A model generated the notes under the pieces. That model did no database searches. It saw only the letters and a list, made by a program, of their open reading frames with translations, and was not told the origin of the DNA. A stretch of 16,217 nt of DNA, taken from positions 1 through 16,217 of the forward strand of contig JBLHVI010000069.1 in the NCBI GenBank assembly GCA_047630175.1. Direction: 5' to 3'. Below are positions 13,636-16,217 of this stretch, in pieces. How positions within the stretch are numbered: the stretch's first letter is position 1; every line of letters begins with the position of its first letter. Made by a program: the position numbers and the translations under genes. The DNA comes from UBA4582 sp047630175. Its GTDB lineage: Bacteria > Pseudomonadota > Gammaproteobacteria > Pseudomonadales > Azotimanducaceae.

Positions 13636-14691
13636 ATGCACGACCATTATCTTGTGATTATGTTACAGCTACTAACCGACTATGGCATCACCGAGCAGCA
13701 GCTACACCAGCATGCCGCGCCCGATATGGCAACATTGGTCGATGCTGGCCAGGTTGACGCTACCCGCTTCAATGCGATGTTCAACAGCGCATTGGTGTTG
13801 TCTGGCGATCAGCAATTTGGCCTGCGGCTGGGCGCGCTTATCAATCTACCCTCGCAGGGCATCTTCGGTTATGCGCTGATGAGCTGCGCGACGGTGGGCG
13901 ACGCCCTGAAGTTGTTGGTGCGTTACAGCCAAGTGATCTCACCCGGCTTGCGCTTAGAAATGTTGCCCATGCCCAATAGCGCCGAGTTATTGATGCGCGC
14001 TACCGGGTTGCCCCGGCAGTTAGCGCGTTGTTATGGCGAGATGATGTTTGCCTCAGTGTTGAATAGCGGGGTGATACTGGTGGGTGAGCAAACTGGTAAT
14101 GTGCGGGTTGAGCTGGACTATAAGCCAAGTGCTAACAAAAAACTGTACACCGAGGTGCTTGGTCCTGATGTTCAATTTGGTGCCGGCCGCAACGCTTTGT
14201 GCTTTGATGCGGCCAGTCTGGCGGCAAAGATATCAACCGCCAATCCCATCGCTGGCGACATCTTTCGTCGCGAGTGCGATCGTCTGTTTGCGCTGGACGG
14301 TGACCGCGGCTCGGTGAGCGAACGGGTGCAGCAGGTGCTGATTGAGTCTGGCGCCAATTTTCCTACCTGCGCCGAGATGGCAGGACGGCTGCATATGAGT
14401 GAAAGCACCCTGCAGCGACGTTTAGTGAAAGAAGGCTGGCGCTATCAAAATGTGTTGGACCAGGTGCGCTATCGGCTGGCGCAAGAGTACTTGTTAGGCA
14501 CCGTATTACCCGTGGCAGAGATCGGGTATTTGTTGGGGTTTGGCGATGTCGCGAATTTTAGACGGGCGTTTAAGCGTTGGGCCGGAGTGGCGCCGTCGCA
14601 GTTGCGGGAGGGGGTTGGGGCAGGCCACGATGGCGTAAGCCCGCATGGCATTACAACCGCCTATATCGAGCAGGAGTTACCAGCCCCGTGA
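13636..14691 (+). CDS. AraC-family transcriptional regulator (OruR/ArgR-like)
   Basis: The 351-residue protein has the N-terminal Arabinose_bd-type ligand domain of OruR-like regulators (about residues 20-205, with FGLRLGALINLPSQGIFGYA and the ATVGDALKLLVRYSQVISPG segment). The C-terminal AraC DNA-binding domain spans about 225-325. Its two helix-turn-helix units are visible as CAEMAGRLHMSESTLQRRL (245-263) and VAEIGYLLGFGDVANFRRAFKRW (293-315), ending in the typical GVAPSQLRE. ATG 13636 is the first start after an in-frame stop at 13621, but it lacks a clear ribosome binding site; ATG at residue 9 is an alternative. It is divergent from the BVMO gene across 129 bp holding a tandem operator, so it most likely activates that gene in response to a substrate and controls itself. 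Confidence 0.9.
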   Translation: MHDHYLVIMLQLLTDYGITEQQLHQHAAPDMATLVDAGQVDATRFNAMFNSALVLSGDQQFGLRLGALINLPSQGIFGYALMSCATVGDALKLLVRYSQVISPGLRLEMLPMPNSAELLMRATGLPRQLARCYGEMMFASVLNSGVILVGEQTGNVRVELDYKPSANKKLYTEVLGPDVQFGAGRNALCFDAASLAAKISTANPIAGDIFRRECDRLFALDGDRGSVSERVQQVLIESGANFPTCAEMAGRLHMSESTLQRRLVKEGWRYQNVLDQVRYRLAQEYLLGTVLPVAEIGYLLGFGDVANFRRAFKRWAGVAPSQLREGVGAGHDGVSPHGITTAYIEQELPAP

Positions 14692-14698
14692 ACCAACC

Positions 14699-14755
14699 CT
14701 GCTCAGAGGTTGCGCGCCCATTACTTTAGAGGCCTAATTAGCTGAACCTCAGCAG
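14699..14755. repeat. Imperfect long-range inverted repeat after the regulator gene
   Basis: CTGCT-CA-GAGGTT (14699-14711) can pair with AACCTC-AGCAG (14745-14755), 11 bp with a 2-base bulge around a 33-base loop. It starts 8 bases after the regulator stop. There is no T-tract, so its role as a terminator is doubtful. Confidence 0.25.
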
Positions 14756-15017
14756 TGCTTGGGACCCCGACCCCGATGACAAGGTCCGTATTGACCGTTG
14801 GCATTAACGCCACGACTAGGCTGATACGATCATTCTGCGCTGCACCGAGAATGCCTGCGTTGCTGGCGCCAACCATATGCCTAGCTATGACATTATTTGG
14901 TACGCGGGCACCTTCACCCCGCCCAAAGACTGGCCGCCCGGCACGCGCCTGTTGCACGTTAGTGCCTGCGATCACAAAGCCTGAGTGTATGTGTATTGTG
15001 GATTGGCTGAAGATCAT
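14721..15017 (-). CDS. Possible small hypothetical protein
   Basis: An uninterrupted 98-codon frame with an ATG at 15017 lies in a 492-bp stretch (14692-15183) that otherwise holds no recognisable gene. The product is rich in Ala, Val, Gly and Asn and has no motif I know. For: AT-rich promoter-like elements (RC TATACA and TATAAT, around 15036-15068) lie just upstream on this strand. Against: the best Shine-Dalgarno match (AAGGGGG) is about 13 bases from the ATG, and the plus-strand translation of the same codons also looks protein-like but has stops (TAA 14805, TAG 14817, TGA 14982). The rest of the stretch has a plus-strand TATAAT (15041-15046) with nothing clear after it. I consider coding possible but unproven. 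Confidence 0.3.
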   Translation of the reverse strand: MIFSQSTIHIHSGFVIAGTNVQQARAGRPVFGRGEGARVPNNVIARHMVGASNAGILGAAQNDRISLVVALMPTVNTDLVIGVGVPSTAEVQLIRPLK

Positions 15018-15183
15018 ACCGGCAGCTATGCCCCCTTCTGTATAATGGACGCGTTACAAATAATTATAACAAAAACCTTAAGTCGTTCACCGCGCTCGCC
15101 AAGCCGGAACTCGTTAACCTCACATGGACAGTCATTCTATAGATAATGTCTTTTTTACAGCGTTGGCAAAGACAAGTACGAGC

Positions 15184-16217
15184 TCACTCCCCAACAAACA
15201 AACTACTATCTCTCTCGATCTTCGTCATCGCCGCTTTCCCCAACACACCCACATCAACACATGCCAACGTAAACCTCACCTTTGCCCGCGTCACCGCCGT
15301 ATAAATCAACTCCCGTGTCATCAGTTCATTCCAACTATCCGGCAACACAAGTGCTGCATGCTCAAACTCCGAACCCTGCGATTTGTGCACCGTCATCGCA
15401 AACACCGTCTGGCAACTTGGCAGGCGACTGGGGAGTATCCAGCGTACGGGTTTGTCACTGTCCTCGCCCTCAAAAGCGACGCGCAACGTCATTGTTCCAT
15501 CGGGTTTGTTAGGATGTCGTGGTACGCGCATGGCAATGCCAATGTCGCCATTGCGCAAGCCCAGTCCATAATCGTTACTGGTGATCATGATGGGTCTGGC
15601 TTCATACCAGTGATAGGCGGAGTCGGCAGCTTCCACCAGCAGCCGTTGTTGGCGCAGTGCAGCCTCGCACAATTGGTTTAGGCCGCTTACGCCCCAGGGG
15701 CCAGCTTGCAAGGGAGTTAGTAGCTGAAAGCGGCTTTGAGCGAGCAAAATCTGGTTAGCCCATTTGTCAAAATCAGTTGCGTCTGCCGTATCATCGGGCC
15801 GGTTATCCTGCAGTTGTTGTATCCAAAGGCCATGTCCCTCGTTAATCCCCAGCCGTGCCAGTTTAGGATCAAAGGCATCTTTGAGGGCGTTATGCTGCAA
15901 GTCATCAAAACGTGTAAACAGCTGGCTAAGACTATTAGTCGACGCATTACCCGTATTCACGTTGCGCGCTAATTCTCCAATACCACTGTCGGTATGAAAG
16001 CGATGACTTAGGCGCAGCATGGCAGTACCTTGTTCTAACGGGCGAGGTGTGTCCGTTATGTAAGTGGCGTCGATAGCCTCACCAGTGGCAGCTTGTAACC
16101 ATTGCGCAGTTTCCGTGCTGTAGCCGCCGCTTTCTGCGCGGGCGCAAAGATTGCCGAGTACGGCGCCGGCTTCAACCGATGCCAGCTGGTCTTTGTCACC
16201 AAGTAGTATCAGGCGCG
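15184..16217 (-). CDS. recD: RecBCD exonuclease V, RecD (alpha) subunit, C-terminal part
   Basis: The reading frame enters from beyond the right edge and ends at a TGA at 15184-15186, giving about 344 codons; an ATG at 16020 is internal and not the start. RecD is the fast 5'-3' superfamily 1 helicase motor of RecBCD, which processes double-strand breaks and degrades foreign DNA. Visible helicase motifs are motif III (RLILLGDKDQLASVEAGAVL, at the very edge), SHRFHTDSGIGELA, the middle signature GPWGVSGLN, ARPIMITSNDYGLGLRNGDI, motif V (MTVHKSQGSEFEHAALVLP) and motif VI (TRELIYTAVTRAKVRFTL). These match Escherichia coli RecD in order and spacing. The N-terminal domain and Walker A lie outside the window. 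recB and recC usually lie upstream, that is, to the right. Confidence 0.95.
   Translation of the reverse strand, partial: RLILLGDKDQLASVEAGAVLGNLCARAESGGYSTETAQWLQAATGEAIDATYITDTPRPLEQGTAMLRLSHRFHTDSGIGELARNVNTGNASTNSLSQLFTRFDDLQHNALKDAFDPKLARLGINEGHGLWIQQLQDNRPDDTADATDFDKWANQILLAQSRFQLLTPLQAGPWGVSGLNQLCEAALRQQRLLVEAADSAYHWYEARPIMITSNDYGLGLRNGDIGIAMRVPRHPNKPDGTMTLRVAFEGEDSDKPVRWILPSRLPSCQTVFAMTVHKSQGSEFEHAALVLPDSWNELMTRELIYTAVTRAKVRFTLACVDVGVLGKAAMTKIERDSSLFVGE

Noticed and set aside
14755..15045. A plus-strand open frame of about 96 codons in the 14692-15183 gap
   Set aside because: The translation is Pro/Cys/Thr-rich without motif, has no ribosome binding site, and overlaps a longer open frame on the other strand.
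15041..15123. TATAATGGACGCG resembling the promoter of a tRNA or stable RNA gene
   Set aside because: No cloverleaf, TTCGA-type T-loop or CCA end can be built from the following sequence, and no terminator follows.
15124..15681. A 185-codon plus-strand frame opposite recD
   Set aside because: It lies almost wholly antisense to clearly conserved RecD helicase motifs, and its His/Arg/Gln-rich product looks like an antisense shadow.

Overview
The window looks like chromosomal DNA of an aerobic, probably marine, gammaproteobacterium. The basis is a RecD closely resembling the enterobacterial type, a TPR/TonB-C protein preceded by a textbook FNR/Anr box, an OruR-type AraC regulator, and several oxygenases typical of lipid- or hydrocarbon-using marine gammaproteobacteria. 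The genus cannot be read from the sequence. I see no insertion sequence, phage gene, CRISPR array, tRNA or rRNA.

Layout. 1-599: the 3' end of a molybdenum hydroxylase large subunit with a clear intrinsic terminator, then a small MoaD/ThiS-like protein ending in Gly-Gly. 648-995 (-): a small unrecognised membrane protein. 996-1255: a divergent control region with an FNR/Anr box. 1256-2599 (+): a secreted TPR-like protein with a TonB C-terminal domain, convergent with 2626-4491 (-), a GAF/SpoIIE-phosphatase/STAS protein. 4492-4819: a gap with nested hairpins. 4820-5935 (+): a TauD/TfdA dioxygenase, convergent with a minus-strand run of a sulfotransferase (5971-6591), a PhyH-type dioxygenase (6673-7701) and a large hybrid histidine kinase (7797-10697). 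10896-11990 (+): a zinc alcohol dehydrogenase ending 4 bp from the convergent EthA-like Baeyer-Villiger monooxygenase (11995-13506, -), which is divergent from an AraC-family regulator (13636-14691, +). 14692-15183 has no convincing gene. 15184-16217 (-): the C-terminal part of recD, running off the window.

How the genes may work together. Two signalling proteins (the phosphatase and the hybrid kinase) flank a group of Fe(II)/2-oxoglutarate dioxygenases and a sulfotransferase. This suggests modification or breakdown of sulfated or branched aliphatic compounds, but the substrate is unknown. The regulator, monooxygenase and dehydrogenase form a plausible ketone/alcohol oxidation unit: ADH makes the ketone or handles the product alcohol, and the BVMO turns ketone into ester.

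The best regulatory signal is a pair of 15-bp direct repeats (13 of 15 identical) spaced 22 bp apart between the BVMO and AraC genes. It is laid out like the araI half-sites and overlaps a promoter pointing at the regulator itself. I found no clearly new multi-gene system. The items most worth checking are that operator, the FNR-controlled TPR/TonB protein, and the dioxygenase/sulfotransferase cluster.
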